Shown: positions 21,326 through 33,280, counted from the first letter of the stretch. The stretch: 64,000 nucleotides of DNA from Plicaturopsis crispa FD-325 SS-3 (GCA_000827205.1 KN832566.1:877650-941649); one strand, 5' to 3'. Numbers and translations: made by a program. Notes: a model not told the origin generated them from the sequence alone.

Positions 21326-24300
21326 ATGGCGACTCACGAGATCCCCTTCGAGGATTTTGACGAGGTGCGTACTCATGAACGTTCGGTCGAAACTCTGTGG
21401 TCAACTCTACTACAGTCACAGCTCTCGGGAGATAATGGAGAAATGTACTTGTTTCAATGGCTATCTTCGGCAGAGAAATGGCTGAAGAAGATCGACCTGG
21501 TGCGTGCCATCCGGCAGAGCGCCAATGCACTTATCTGAGACAACGCAGGAAATCATCAAGTCACGACAGACCGACACTGAAGAGATTCTAGTCAAAGTAA
21601 TCACTGCACCTGCGCCATTCCCATCACCAGGACGCGCCCTGCGAAATCTCGTCGCGCGATGTCTCGTCCTGATCTACACGCGCGGGGAAACACGATCATT
21701 GTTTGACACACTCGGAATTTTCCTAAAGGTCGCAGCTGAGTACAAGGCCGTTGACCGCGATGTCAACAAGATGTGAGTACTGCTGCATCCAGTTTATGGT
21801 GGAAATTTATCTCTTGACGTGAAGTGCCGCATTATATTGCGTTGGAGAGCTCATGGCTGTATTTGGTGCCCAGGTATGCGCTCACAATGTCTTGCCGTAT
21901 ATCATCAAACTCACGAAGACTCCTAGTTCATGTCGTATATGGCAGAAACTACCACGACCACGCTGAAGACTTGTAAATCCTCGAATGTAAGCTGGACTCT
22001 CTTTAAATCTAACGCAATTCTCAACGCCAGAATGGAAAGTGCAACCTTCTCCGGTATCATGCTCTCGTCGCCCTCCGCAAAGCCCTCGGAACAGCGAAGA
22101 AGGCTGTGACAGACGCTCTAGCCAAGGATATGATCAAGCAAATGAAATATGCGCTGAATGATAAATTGTTACCTGTGCAACGAGCTTCTGCAGATGTGCG
22201 TGCAATACGTTCTAACGGGACGGCACTCATGCTTTTAATACATATAGGTTTTAATTATGATGTATGCGACCCGCGAAGACATTGTTCCCGCCGATGTCGA
22301 TGCTGTTGTCAACGCCTGTACCAAGAGTCTTGAAAACGCGGATCAGGCCACTCGCCGGTCACTTGCTGCACTCGTTGGGCACATACTATCACTAACTCAG
22401 GTTGAGGTCGCTCCCCCTCCCTCGGATGCGGCCCAGAAGGCCAAACGGTCCAACACAAAGGACGAGAATAAAGACGATGAAGACGCGACGCCTGCTGCAG
22501 TCCATGCGGAGAACGCAAAGAAGGCGATGCTTACCCCTGGCGAAATGTTGGCCCAGCTTTCCACGCATTTCAACAAGCCTCACTCCTCACGCAAGACGCG
22601 CATCGGTATATTCGACTTTTACGCCGTGCTCTTGAACAAGCTCGGCTCTTCATTCGTGGAGCAGAATTACGCCTTGATTGTTGGCCATTTTATGTCGGAG
22701 GTTGTCTCGAACCCGCGAAATTCTGCCTCGCGCTATGAGACTATGCTCGTGCGCAACTTGGTCGGGATCGTACTGCGAGACCTCATTGGAGTTCGGATGT
22801 TGAGTGAGCAGGCTCAGATAACAGCTATACAGGAGCTGTCAACCGCATATCTGAAGAGGTGGCCTGCCATGATGCCTGGCCAAGTATCGCCGACCCCGTT
22901 GGTCCTCGTGATTGTGCTCAAGGAAGTGGCGGAACTGCTTCAGCAGCTCGGGAATACCCCTCCACCCGTGCAGGTCGGTATCCGCATCGCATATCTCTGT
23001 TAAATAATTGACTGGTTTGTAGGATGCCGTATCGGAGCCCTTGGTCACCTTGCTTTCGCACCCAAGCCACACGATCCGAGTCGGCGCTGCCTGGGCACTG
23101 CGCTGCTTCTGTTATTCGACGCCCCTACGCTTGCCCAAGGTCATTCTTGCCGTAATGGAAATGCTGCAACGGGACATAAATTCGCTGGTCTCTCCTGCGG
23201 CACCGTCAGATGTGAACCTCCGTGCTCTAGGCCATGCGTACGGTCTGTCCGCTCTCGTTTCCGTCATCCCGGAACGTCCTCTGTATGTCTCGTACGACAT
23301 CAGTGCGAAAGTACTTGATATGGCTATACAGCTCCTCAAGCGCGCAGGCGAGCACGATCTCCGCATTGCGGGTGTCGAGGTAGAAGTCGCCTGGACGTCA
23401 ATCGCGTCGCTCATGTCGCTTGGACCAAACTTTGTGCGACCCCATCTACCTCAGCTGCTCGTGCTGTGGCGGAATGCACTACCGAAGCCAACCAGCAAAG
23501 ACACAACAAATAGTGCAGCCCGCAGTATCCAGGAATGGAAATTTCTGCTCCATGTACGGGAAAGCGCACTTGGTGCGATACTATGCTTTTTACGACACAA
23601 CGCGGCCCCCCTCGTAACCTTGGATGTCGCCCGGCGAATCGCGTCGTTGTTCACCAATGCACTTCTCTTTGCGAATGCCTTCGTCACGCAGGGTGTAGCG
23701 GAACCTACTGATGTTCCGGAGGTAGAACCAGGTGTTTCATTGCGGTCGAGGGAGGCACTCCTTCGGCGTAGGATATACCAGTGTTTCTCGGCACTGGGTT
23801 TTTCCAGCATCACGGAGGCCACACAAGCAACGCTTCTGCAATCGGCAGTATCTCTTTTTGCTAGTCCTGAAGGGTATACCTCTTCAGTGCAGGCAGCTAT
23901 CGCATCGTCGTCCGGCACATTCACCTCCATATGGCAAAGCGTCGATGGTTATGCATACGGCGTAACGTATATCGATATCCTGGGCGGTTCGGAAACTGGG
24001 TCAGAAGACGCCACTGGTAGCTCCCATGATCCACTGAACAGGGACACAATCGAAATGTCAATCGATGCATTGGTGCGTTTTTTCACTCGTTAGAAAGCAT
24101 ACACGAACCGTTCGTTGATTTCGCGCGCACATGTAGCTTCGAAGGCCTATATTGGGAGCACGGGAACACGATCCTCTCTCTCTGTGCCAAGCGCGGACCT
24201 CTGACCTCGACCGCCGATTGCTTGAGCCTCCGCCATCAGCTACAGCAGTCGTCGATGCCGCAATCGACCTTTTCGCACAACTTCTGCCCTTGCAGGATGC

Positions 24301-27300
24301 GGTAGCCACGTCCCGGACAATTTCCTCCATCGTGGATTCTGTGAACTCCAACAAGCTTGAGAAGATGGCCGGCCGCAAGGCTGCGGTGTTCGTGAACGCG
24401 TCCGTGGCGCTCATCTCGTACTTACGCCACGCCACCGCACATAACCTTCGTCAAGTCCGTGAAACGCTCGGAAACTCGCAAATCGCGTCGACTTTATCTT
24501 CGTTCCTGAAGGTATAGATTCATAAGGTTCACTATCGTGTATCTCTCGCTGACGTTTTCACAGGATGCGTTGGTGGACGGTGACTTGGTCCTTCGTGTCG
24601 CGAGCAGCGAGGCGATCGGTCGCTTGTCTAGTCTCGCTGGTACGGCATTCTTGACCAATCAAATCAAGTCGCTCGTGGACCAGGTTGTCAACAATCGAGA
24701 CCCTCACGGGCGTGCTGGTTGCGCCCTCGCCTTTGGATCCATTTACGGTCATGTTGGAGGGTTAGCCGCAGGCCCGCTTCTGAAGACCACAGTGAACGTC
24801 TTGATGTCACTCAGCAATGACCCTCATCCAGTGGTTCATTTTTGGGCCCTCAGTGCTCTTGCGAGAGTCATCAATTCAGCGAGTTTGGCATACGCACCGT
24901 TCGTGCCGAGTACGCTCGGCATGCTCCTAAAACTATACCTACTTGAATCACACGAGGTAGAGGGCGGGTCCCTACCTAACGCCAACGTCGGCGGCGATTT
25001 CCCTGCATATCCCGTCGCATGCCGCATCATCGACGCAGTCATCACAGTCCTTGGACCTGACATACAGGAATCGGCTCGAACAAGAACGCTGGTCTTGAAT
25101 CTTGTGCACGAGTTCTCTGTCGAGGACGACGAGAGTATTGCCGTCGAGGCCATCAAATGCATACAACATTTCTTAATGTTCGCGCCTGAGCACGTTCAGA
25201 TCCCTGAGCTGGTGACCCGCTTCAGAGAATATCTCTCGTCATCTCGGAGGCCCCTCAAACTTGCATCGATCAATGCCCTCTATCAACTTGTCCAACGGGA
25301 TGCGCTGTCAATGTCGAAGCTGGGCGGTGATCGGCTAGTGGAGGACCTCTTCGGTATGCTCGACGACGACTCATCGGTCGAGGGTGTACGCAATGTTATC
25401 TCAAGCTGGCTACAACAAACCGTCATCCATAATCCTTCCGCGTGGATCGACCTTTGCCAACGCATAATGTCTCGAACTACTGCGTCGCAGCAAGCCGTCA
25501 CAAATCAGGGAAACCTCCGAGATGATGAAGGGGAGTCCCTGAGTGTCGGAATGGTTTCTGAGGATGCCGGCAATGCTAGGGGGCACCTAACATCTCGGTG
25601 GAGAACGCAGCTCTTTGCGCTTCAATGTCTACATGGCATATGTACCATCGTTGCTCAGTCCGGTCGGAAGGAGCATCTCGATATTCCCTTCGCTCGCAGC
25701 CGCGGACTGGCGTCCTCCGGTCTGTTAGTATCGCGCGTTCCTGATCTGATCAAGATGGCATTCACAGCATCGACTGCGTATGTCACCGAAATTCGACTTG
25801 AAGGCTTGATCGTATTGCAGGACGTTATAAAGGTAATTGCATCGTTGACCATGTTGAAGAAAATGGTTTGACGAGCATGTGTAGATATTTGCCAAATCTC
25901 CGGACCCTGCGTACGAGGACGCACTCCTCCTAGAACAGCACCAGGCCCCCATCACTGCGGCTCTGACCCCCGCCTTTTCAGCGGATGCGACTCCAGAAAT
26001 CCTTGCTGCAGCTGTTCAAGCATGTGCTGTCTTTGTTGGCTGTGGCATTGTCACGGACATCAGTAGGATGGGACGCATACTTAAACTTCTGACGGGTGCC
26101 CTCGAGCAGGCTAAAGGTGGGTGCTTTGTTACTTGAGCCGAAGTTTTGCCTTATGAATCATCATAGACTCGGGCGCGTTATCTCTGGGGGACACTGGCGA
26201 ACTTGGGCCGAATGCGTCCGCCATGCTTCGTATATCAACTCTCTCCGCATGGGCACAGTTGGAAGTTGCCAGTGCCCAGCAGGCATATCTATCGGATGTC
26301 CTGAAGCCGCATCGCGCAACGCTCGCGCCCTTATGGATAGCTTCCCTGCGCGATTATGCGAGTATTCGAGCGGACTCTGAGTTCGTCAACGATGCATCCT
26401 CCGTGGCGATAGATTCTTCTTACTCCAGTCTCGGGAAGGAGGTTCTTCTACCCGTAAGTCTCTTTGCATCGCTTACATATTGTACTAACGATCTCCCAGT
26501 ATTACGTCGATTCTTGGTCTATCATTCTTCAAGCGGTCGCTACAGCTATGCAAGCCAACGACACACACATTCTAGCGGCAATGGACGGCCGGGACCAAGC
26601 GACTAAACGCGACATCTCAGAGGAACCGGCAGCCTTCTTTTTCGTGGTCTTCGGTTTGGTATATGAAGCACTGTCAGCCTCTTCCACCGATTCTGCTTCC
26701 ACGACCCCTAGTCGTCTGCCGACTGTCATCGCGTGTCTCCAGACGCTTAAATGCATTGTGCGACCAGAATACGCTGGAAAAGCCCTAAAGGACCCAGCTA
26801 CATTCGACGAATTCATCAGCCTATGTTACCGTATGGCCATGACCGAAACCGCAGGTATACAGGTACACTTGATTGACGTTGCCACTACTCTTGCATCTGC
26901 CGAACATACAAAAGTGGAGGTCAACGGCAACACAAGGTAAGCATGTGCTGTCGAACGCGTCATTTGTCTCCCAGCTGACGGTATGCGTCTCACCTCGTAG
27001 CGCCACGAAAGCTACCACCGATGCTCTCCCAGTCCATTCCTTCAGCGCACACTGTCTTCGGATATGTGCGTATGTCATCCGAAGATCTACTGCAGCGTCC
27101 CGCGACCCAACGTTGCGTGAGTTGTCAGAATATCATCCAATAATGCACTGACTTATCTTTTCTCAGACGGGGATGTTTCTGACCGCATAAAGATGATTGT
27201 CGCCGCGTTCAATGCCTTTTGCACTATGGGATCTGCTGTCCATGGGACGCAGGGCGAGGATATCCGGGCTGTCGGTGTTTTATTGTATAGCGGTACGTCG

Positions 27301-28327
27301 CCTATTGCACTTTTGTTGTATCTCGAGCTAAATGTATATGCAGAGCTTTTGCAGGACGAAACTTCTGACATAGATCTCGCTGGTCCCGCTTTGCCGGCAC
27401 TGAAGTCCCTCCTGACCTTCCCAATACACAATTCTGTTGATGCACAGAATAGATATGGCCGTCTAGTTCACGGTCTTCTGTCCGCATGCGTGCTCAACAT
27501 CGATGAGATGCGGTGAGCATTGTGTTTTTGACTGTTGCATGCATCTAAATAATATCGGTCAGGGGACGCGAGGGTGTCATTTCAGCCCGGAAGGTCAAGA
27601 GCAACCTCTTAGCAGCGGTGCTCATCTTGACCGTTACCCCACCATTTATCAAATTGGGCCGTGGTGTCATTGAGCATTGCTGCTTCCTGATCTCTCAGAA
27701 GCTGCTTGAGCCCAACGTAATTCACTAGATGCAATCTGTGCTTTCTGCGGCTAACGTGGATTTAGTCACAGATATCCCTTACGGCTGCCCACTGTGCGAA
27801 GACGCTCATCGTTGCTGCAGCATCGGGCAACGTCGTTCTTCACCAGTGCACCAAGATGCTACTCCCAGCTCTGATCGAGTTTATCGCCAAGGTGGCGCCC
27901 ATCGTCCATGATGGCGGTGTCAACGAACAGCACATTGGAGCAATCGGCGAAGTCTGGAAGTCGTTTATGGGGTTTTTCGCATCGTTGCCACAAGAACATC
28001 GTAAGTATTTTATGTTCACACTCTCCATTGCACAGAGCTGAGAGACTAAACGCAGGGACCCGTGCCTTGGGCATCATTCTGCCGACTGCTATCTTACTCC
28101 TGCAGCCTGTAGATGCTACGCCGTCGCCCATACACACTCAAAGCGTCACGCAGCTTTTGTCCTTTGCAGCGCTTTCGCCTGTCTCGTTCAAAGAGGCCAC
28201 CGCGAAACTCGACCAACCATCTCAGGAGCGGCTCGAGCAATCCGTCAGGCAGCAACTGAAGGGGACGGCGGCGCCGGCTACATCGCAAAATGTTTCCAAG
28301 CCGCAAATTTCTTTGCGGTCATTTTGA
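21326..28327 (+). CDS. LAA1: HEAT-repeat AP-1 accessory protein, LAA1/HEATR5 family
   Basis: Very large HEAT-repeat protein (about 2,000 residues) of the family that works with the AP-1 clathrin adaptor in trafficking between trans-Golgi and endosomes. Proposed first exon MATHEIPFEDFDE is followed by LFQWLSSAEKWLKKIDL, then ALRNLVARCLVLIYTRGE, a typical N-terminal HEAT segment. The body contains helical repeats: MLAQLSTHFNKPHSSRKTRI, TLLSHPSHTIRVGAAWALRC, LASINALYQLVQRDALSMSK and TPALPALKSLLTFP-type stretches. The C-terminus ends QPQISLRSF-like (KPQISLRSF), as expected for the family. At least twelve short introns are needed. The exact first exon is the least certain part. It is divergent from TGS1, with a complete MULE inserted in the shared promoter about 166 bp upstream. 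An acidic low-complexity loop lies near residues encoded at 22420-22500. Confidence 0.88.
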
Positions 28328-28533
28328 TTAGATATCTCCTCGTATTATATGTAGTGCCCTCTGATACCTATTGTAATTCTCGCTTCTTGTGACTGCCGGA
28401 ACAAGACCCGTCGCATATAAGATCATTAGCGTAGGCTGACATGAGGCTATCGCGCCGAGTTCTACGAACGACCATAAGCAAGACGTTTGTCTAAAGAGTT
28501 GTCAAGGTACTCACCGTAAGATACTCAAGTGTA

Positions 28534-29949
28534 TCACCAATTCGGGTTCTGCGCGGGCGGCCTGTCTAAGCATATGCTCAACTCGTTGTCACTTATCCGT
28601 CTCGCCCATCGGTACATCTTCAAGCCCCCCACGCCCGTGATCCTCACCGCTCTATGAGCCTCACGAAACAGAGCGCGGTCATTAGCCTTCAGCATATACC
28701 CCTGAAAGCTCTTTTGCCGGTCGTAGATGAAAATATGCCCGCCGATGCGCGCGTCGTCCTCGTCGTCCTCGTCGTCCTCATCAATCCCGCTGTTGAGACC
28801 GATTTGCATCTTTATGAGGAAGGTCTTGTCACCATGGATGTTGGGCGGGGGCGCGCTGTCGGGGCCCTCGATCTTGTTGTGCTCGCCGTCGAGGGTGATG
28901 GGGTCGAAGCGGTTGAAGACGAAGCGGTGCATCCCGGGGATGTTCGTCGTGAACGGGATGGTCGACCATTTGCCGCCTTTCAGGGACTTGCAGGTGGCCT
29001 TGTGGCTCTTCCAGTCCTGCGTCTGGCATTCTGCATGTCGGCGTTTAGGTTTGCCTCGTGCAGTAAACAGAAAGAGGCGCACCTCGACCGCAGTACGCGA
29101 TGGACATACACTGGGTGCAGCGGCTGGTCACGCTCTTGCCGCATACAGCGCAGCCCGGGTTGTTGGTCAGTTTCCCGATGTCTTGCATGCTGAGCGGGCC
29201 AATTGGCAATAGAAAAGATGGCGTAAATGCCTTTTCTCTGCTAAGCCTCCGCGGCTTATAGTTGGATGCCACTCGTTTGGCGTTCTTTTGAATGAATTTC
29301 CACAATACGCTGCGCTCCATGGGTGTGGTGGTCAATGCAGCGACAGGGCCAGGTTCGATGTAGTCATCGAGATGGTCGCGTAAGCTGCGGTGATCATCCT
29401 TGACGACTACCTTGGCAAGGATACTAAAAAGAGGGACCTCTTCCTTTATTTTGAGGACGTCGACTATCTACACAATTCAGGTTATGAAGTAAATAAGCAC
29501 AGCCCATAGATCTGTGCAGATTGGCTTACCCGTATTATCATCGCGGACATTTGTTCCGTGTCCTGAAGGCAGAAGATCTTGCGCCCCTGACTCCATTGGT
29601 GGGCCAAATGTGCGAGAACTTGTCGCACCTCCCTAAAGGTATCTTCAAAGGCACTAGATGGCCCGTCGCTGCCCGACTGCTGGCGCATGTAGTTTTGAAT
29701 CGCTTCGCCCATGTTCCCCAGCATCATGTATTGCATCAGCGGTTTCTTCGCTTTCGCCGCATCCCAACGGGGCGTTTTCGATAAATCCAGGGGGGTCGAC
29801 TGGATTATGTCGGCAAACTTCTGGGATGCATCGATAGCCTGCCCGCACCGCTTGTCGAGCGCCTCGGTGGTCATTTTGGTGTCTCTCGGCAAGCCGAGGC
29901 CAAATACAGTGAGCGTGTTCAAGTAGTCTTCACGGAGTGCGGCATCCAT
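28534..29949 (-). CDS. MYND-type zinc-finger protein
   Basis: Protein of unknown role with a central MYND finger, a zinc-binding protein-interaction module. Exon 1 (29949 to about 29530) is helical (MDAALREDYLNTLTVFGLGL ... VRQVLAHLAHQWSQGRKIF). Exon 2 leads into CAVCGKSVTSRCTQCMSIAY followed by CGR; an intron (about 29081-29030) is spliced out to give ECQTQDWKSHKATC, completing the C-x2-C, C-x2-C, C-x3-C, H-x3-C pattern. The C-terminal region (IPGMHRFVFNRFDPI ... GHIFIYDRQKSFQGY) includes an Asp/Glu-rich run, EDDEDDEDD. No SET domain is present, so it is not a SMYD methyltransferase. Proteins with this architecture are common in Agaricomycetes and mostly uncharacterised. It lies convergent with the LAA1-like gene, about 200 bp away. 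Confidence 0.88.
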
Positions 29950-30319
29950 TGCAGGGAGACGTGTTTATCTGGAGGAAGATTTCCCTGGCAATAAGCAATG
30001 CGTACTTGAACACGAATGTTATAGGGGACAAAAGGAAAAGAGCAAGGTGAAAGCCAAATTACATGCAAGGCTGCAACACATCTGGAAACGCGTTTGGGCA
30101 CTGTAGTCGACGGTCAACTACAATAGCATTCAATAGCACAGTAACCTGTACGTAGCGCTATGTACTACCTCCCCTGCTACGGCCTGCTATGAAAGATTGA
30201 ATTTGAGATTAGTACTGATTTTGGCAGTCCTTTGAAACTCAGCTGCAACGTCTCGTTTTTGCCGCTGACTCAGCTGATGGCAAAAACGAGATGAAGGTCA
30301 ATGGTCCGTGCGTGCCATC
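29950..30319. other. Intergenic, with a 13-bp-arm hairpin
   Basis: No gene. A perfect palindrome with arms tctcgtttttgcc (30251-30263) and its complement (30279-30291) around a 15-base loop lies 30 bp before the repeat island. It could mark the edge of another small element. Confidence 0.6.
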
Positions 30320-31155
30320 TAGTGCTGCCGCTGATGTGAGTTGAGATCAGCTCAAGGTGAAGTGGCTGTGCATCTCAAGCAACTCAAGGTGATTCCAACT
30401 CAATTCACCTTGAGATGTGATTCCAAATCGAGAACATCGGCAGAGGGTGCCGCAGCGCATCGCGCGTTGTCGTTTGCGCGCACTTGCAAGGCAGTACATA
30501 CTTACTCAGTGCAGCGTTGACCGTCACCGCGTCAGCAACCGCGCGTCTGAGTTGAGGCCGTCGAGGTGGGAGGCAGCTCTCAGCCTCGACGCGATGACGG
30601 TCACAGGTAAGTACCCGCGAAAATGCGAGTATCGGTAGCTACACTGCATCTGTAAAACGGCAAACCGCTCGCGTAGCTCTCAGACCTCTCAGCGCTCTCA
30701 GCAACTGTCAGTTTTGGCAGATTTCTGAGAACGTCTGAGAAGCTCGGGCCGAGCGTATGCGCGACATCGATTTTTGTCAGTAATAACGGTCTCGTTTCCT
30801 CAATACTCGGACTACCGCGCTGTAAATCATCTTGAAGTAGAGTACTGTGGTAAAGCTATACAGTCGTGCTGCAGGAAGAAAACTTAGAGCGGCGGCTTGA
30901 ACAAAAATGAAGTTACATGGGTTTTCGTGGTCTGAGATGTCTTCGAACACAAACTCAGAGCTACTTGCGAGCGTTCGATAGCCGATGGGAGCACGTGGCG
31001 TCTGAGAGTTTCTGAGAGCTCTGAGAGCTGCTGTCAGCAACTCTCAGAACGGGGATGGTGTCTGGGAATGTAAGCACGCCCAAGCAGTTGCCTTTTTGGG
31101 TACGGTTTCCACGCGACTTTTCATTACGTAATGATGGGAATTTCTCGCTCAACCA

Positions 31156-31188
31156 CCGCCCCGCCGCCGCCGTTAGGCGGCGGGGCGG
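31156..31188. repeat. GC-rich hairpin next to the telomere-like tract
   Basis: Perfect 13-bp arms, ccgccccgccgcc (31156-31168) and its complement (31176-31188), around a 7-base loop, directly followed by gttagggtttggg. Such a stem could block polymerases or form the end structure of a mobile element. Confidence 0.8.
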
Positions 31189-31325
31189 GTTAGGGTTTGG
31201 GTTAGAGGTTAGGGTTAGGGGGTTAGGGTTAGAGGTTAGGGTTAGCAGGTTAGGGTTAGGGCTAGAGGTTAGGGTTAGGGGGTTAGGGTAAGGTTTATTA
31301 TTGCTCGGTGGTTAGGGTTAGGGTC
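31189..31325 (+). repeat. Interstitial TTAGGG-like repeat tract
   Basis: About 135 bp of degenerate TTAGGG units, the telomere repeat of most filamentous fungi. Pairs of perfect units (gttagggttaggg) are separated by variants (gttaga, gctaga, ggggttag), giving a higher-order period of about 27-33 bp. This is consistent either with old telomeric DNA that was captured internally and decayed, or with a minisatellite built from such units. Confidence 0.75.
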
Positions 31326-31379
31326 TGTTAGGTATAAGAATCTGGGTTTATAGGGCTCTGAGAAACAAAAATCTCATCG

Positions 31380-31450
31380 GACATATGGTGTAATGGTTAT
31401 GGGCATCAGACTTTCTGTCATCTGGAGAGTTCGATTCCCGGGCTGCACAT
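31380..31450 (+). other. tRNA-like segment (tRNA relic or SINE head)
   Basis: tatggtgtaatggttatggg is close to the D-arm and A box of eukaryotic tRNA-Gln/Glu, and gagttcgattcccg about 30 bp downstream is a good B box. However, the anticodon stem is disturbed and the T stem does not pair, so it is not a functional tRNA by inspection. Its place inside the repeat island suggests a pol III-derived element. Confidence 0.45.
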
Positions 31451-31924
31451 TTTTGGAATCGATTCGAGCCCGAAAATTTCTCTAAGTCCAACTTTCGGAG
31501 GGACTTAGAAAAAACAAGCTCACTTTCAGTGGGACTTAGAAAAATCGCAGCGTAAAAGGCGGTAAAACGCCTTCCGACGGTAGAATTCCCATAAAAGGGA
31601 ACTGCTTGGGTGTGCTTACAATCCTGGTGTCTGAGAGCCTGAGAGCTCTGAGAGACATGTCAGAGCCTCTCAGACACCAAAACTTTTTCCTGATGTGTAC
31701 CACTAGAAAGCTTTTGTTTCACTCAGAGTCTCCCAGTGCGTCAAAATAACGGGCACCAGGTCCACTGTCTACCTGTCATGTATGTCATGGCAGACAGTGT
31801 CGAACGACCAACCACCCCCAACCACCCGCGTAAGTGATGCCAACTCGACCGAGCGCATCATGATGTAGCTTTTGCATTTCATGCAGCAGAAAAAGACTCG
31901 CAGGCTAAAATACATCTCACAGCA

Positions 31925-32880
31925 ATGGTACACGTGGGGGGTCTCAATCCCTGTTCGCAAACTGTACAGGCCACGTGGTGCTTCAAGCCCCGCGATTCGC
32001 GACATATTCAGACCCAGCACGTCGGAGTTACAATTCTAGTGCGGCGGCGACGGCGACGCGCGAGCGCGCCACCAAGAAAAATGTCGACTCTTTTACCACT
32101 CGACACAGCACATTTTGCGACAAGTTTGAGTGACGAAAGTTGCTCAGAATGACCGTCTAATGAAAGTCTTCGGAGTAGAATTTTAAAATTTGGTCCCATC
32201 CCTCCGAAGTAATGTCTCAGTTGGCAAGTTTGAAAGCATGAGGCCGAAAACAAAAATCTGTTCCGAAGACTTTGCTCTATGCACATTTGAGAGTAGGACC
32301 CACATTTTATTTCGAGCAAAACGGTTGAGGATAACTTGACCTCGATGGCGGGCATTTGGGTGAGCATGTCGCGTTCAGGCGAGAAATCGTTGTACGTAAT
32401 CACTCAATGCGCGCCCAAAGGCAGCCAAATGCCCGCCATCGAGGTCAACTTATATCAACTTCCCCTCAATCGTTTTGCTTGATGTAAAATGTGTATCCTA
32501 CTCCTAAATGTGCATAGAGCAAAGTCTTCGGGACAGATTTTTTATTTTCGGCCTCATTCTTTCAAACTTTCCAGTTGAGACCCTACTGCGGAGGAACAGG
32601 ACCACAACTCAAAATTCTGTTCCGAAGACTTTAATTAGACTGTCATTCGGAGCAACTTTCGTCACTCAGACTTGTCGCAAAATGTGCTGTGTCAAGTGGT
32701 AAAAGAGTCGACATTTTTCTTGGTGGCGCGCTCGCGGTGGCGGGCGCGCCTTCACATGCCGAACTTTCGGCAAAGTGTAAAGCACGGCAAGGTTCGGCAT
32801 TTCTCGTTATAGTACGTCGTGGGAATGTACGCTCGGGGCTTTTATTTTGGCAGGCGTTGAGACCCCCCAGTACACGTCTG
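31925..32880. repeat. Foldback: two ~330-bp inverted arms
   Basis: The arm 32041 to about 32360 recurs inverted, at roughly 90 percent identity by eye, at about 32433 to 32760, with a spacer of about 70 bp. Shared blocks include ccaccaagaaaaatgtcgac, agactttgctctatgcaca and cctcgatggcgggcattt. Outer patches (around 31930-31950 and 32855-32875, sharing ggggggtctcaa) extend the symmetry. Both arms carry an open frame with the peptide SGKRVDIFLGGALA, but each frame is short and without a known domain. The structure fits a foldback transposon or an inverted duplication. Confidence 0.8.
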
Positions 32881-33232
32881 AGAGCGTCACCGGCAGGCCC
32901 TCCTCAAGCCCAAAGGGTCTCGGGTCAGTAGGATGTTGCGCGCCACAGCGCGTCTCGCAGGCGTCGCGCGAAATTTCTCGAGCTTTCTAATTCGGTAATC
33001 ATCTCGCGATGCAACTCAAGGTCGGTTCACCTTGAGGCACCTCAAGACACCCAAAATAGTAATACGCTTGATGTGAGTTGAGGTCAGCTTGAGTTCACCT
33101 CACATCAGCGGCAGCACTAACCTTGCCATTCCCAGATGTGTCACGGTGCGCGAAAGCGAAGTCCAGGAGGTCAGGGGCCTTCGGAGCCACTTTTGGAAGC
33201 GCGGAACTCGGAAGACAACCTGCGCTCGTGCC

Positions 33233-33280
33233 GAGAATATTCGAGCACGTCCGCGGCGCGCTCGTCACAAAAATATAAAG
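33233..33280 (+). promoter_or_regulatory. Heat-shock-type element and TATA box of HSP78
   Basis: gagaatattcga (33233-33244) contains the inverted GAA/TTC pair of a heat-shock element; three further GAA blocks lie within the 50 bp upstream. aaatataaag (33271-33280) is a TATA box about 55 bp before the HSP78 start codon. Heat-induced expression is inferred from these sites and from the family. Confidence 0.5.

Larger units (their letters stand above)
31070..31619. repeat. Inverted repeat pair enclosing the telomere-like tract
   Basis: gtaagcacgcccaagcagtt at 31070-31089 recurs, with one mismatch, on the minus strand at 31619-31600. The pair encloses the GC hairpin, the TTAGGG-like repeats and the tRNA-like segment, so it may be the TIRs of an inner element of about 550 bp. 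A further hairpin with 13-bp arms (tggtgtctgagag, 31625-31637 and 31667-31679) lies just outside. Confidence 0.6.
30320..33119. mobile_element. Nested repeat island bounded by candidate TIRs
   Basis: The sequence gtgctgccgctgatgtgag at 30322-30340 recurs inverted at 33099-33117, each with TA just outside, as a 2-bp TA target duplication would give. Subterminal copies of the motif ctcaaggtga occur on both sides. Between them lie, in order, ctgagag-rich palindromes, a second inverted repeat pair, a GC hairpin, TTAGGG-like repeats, a tRNA-like segment and a long foldback. No transposase is present. It is either one large non-autonomous element or several nested ones; the boundaries are supported by sequence but the superfamily is not established. 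Confidence 0.6.

Noticed and set aside
31055-31291. Frame with repeated GLEVRVRGLG peptides
   Set aside because: It is the translation of the TTAGGG-like DNA repeats, not a protein repeat.
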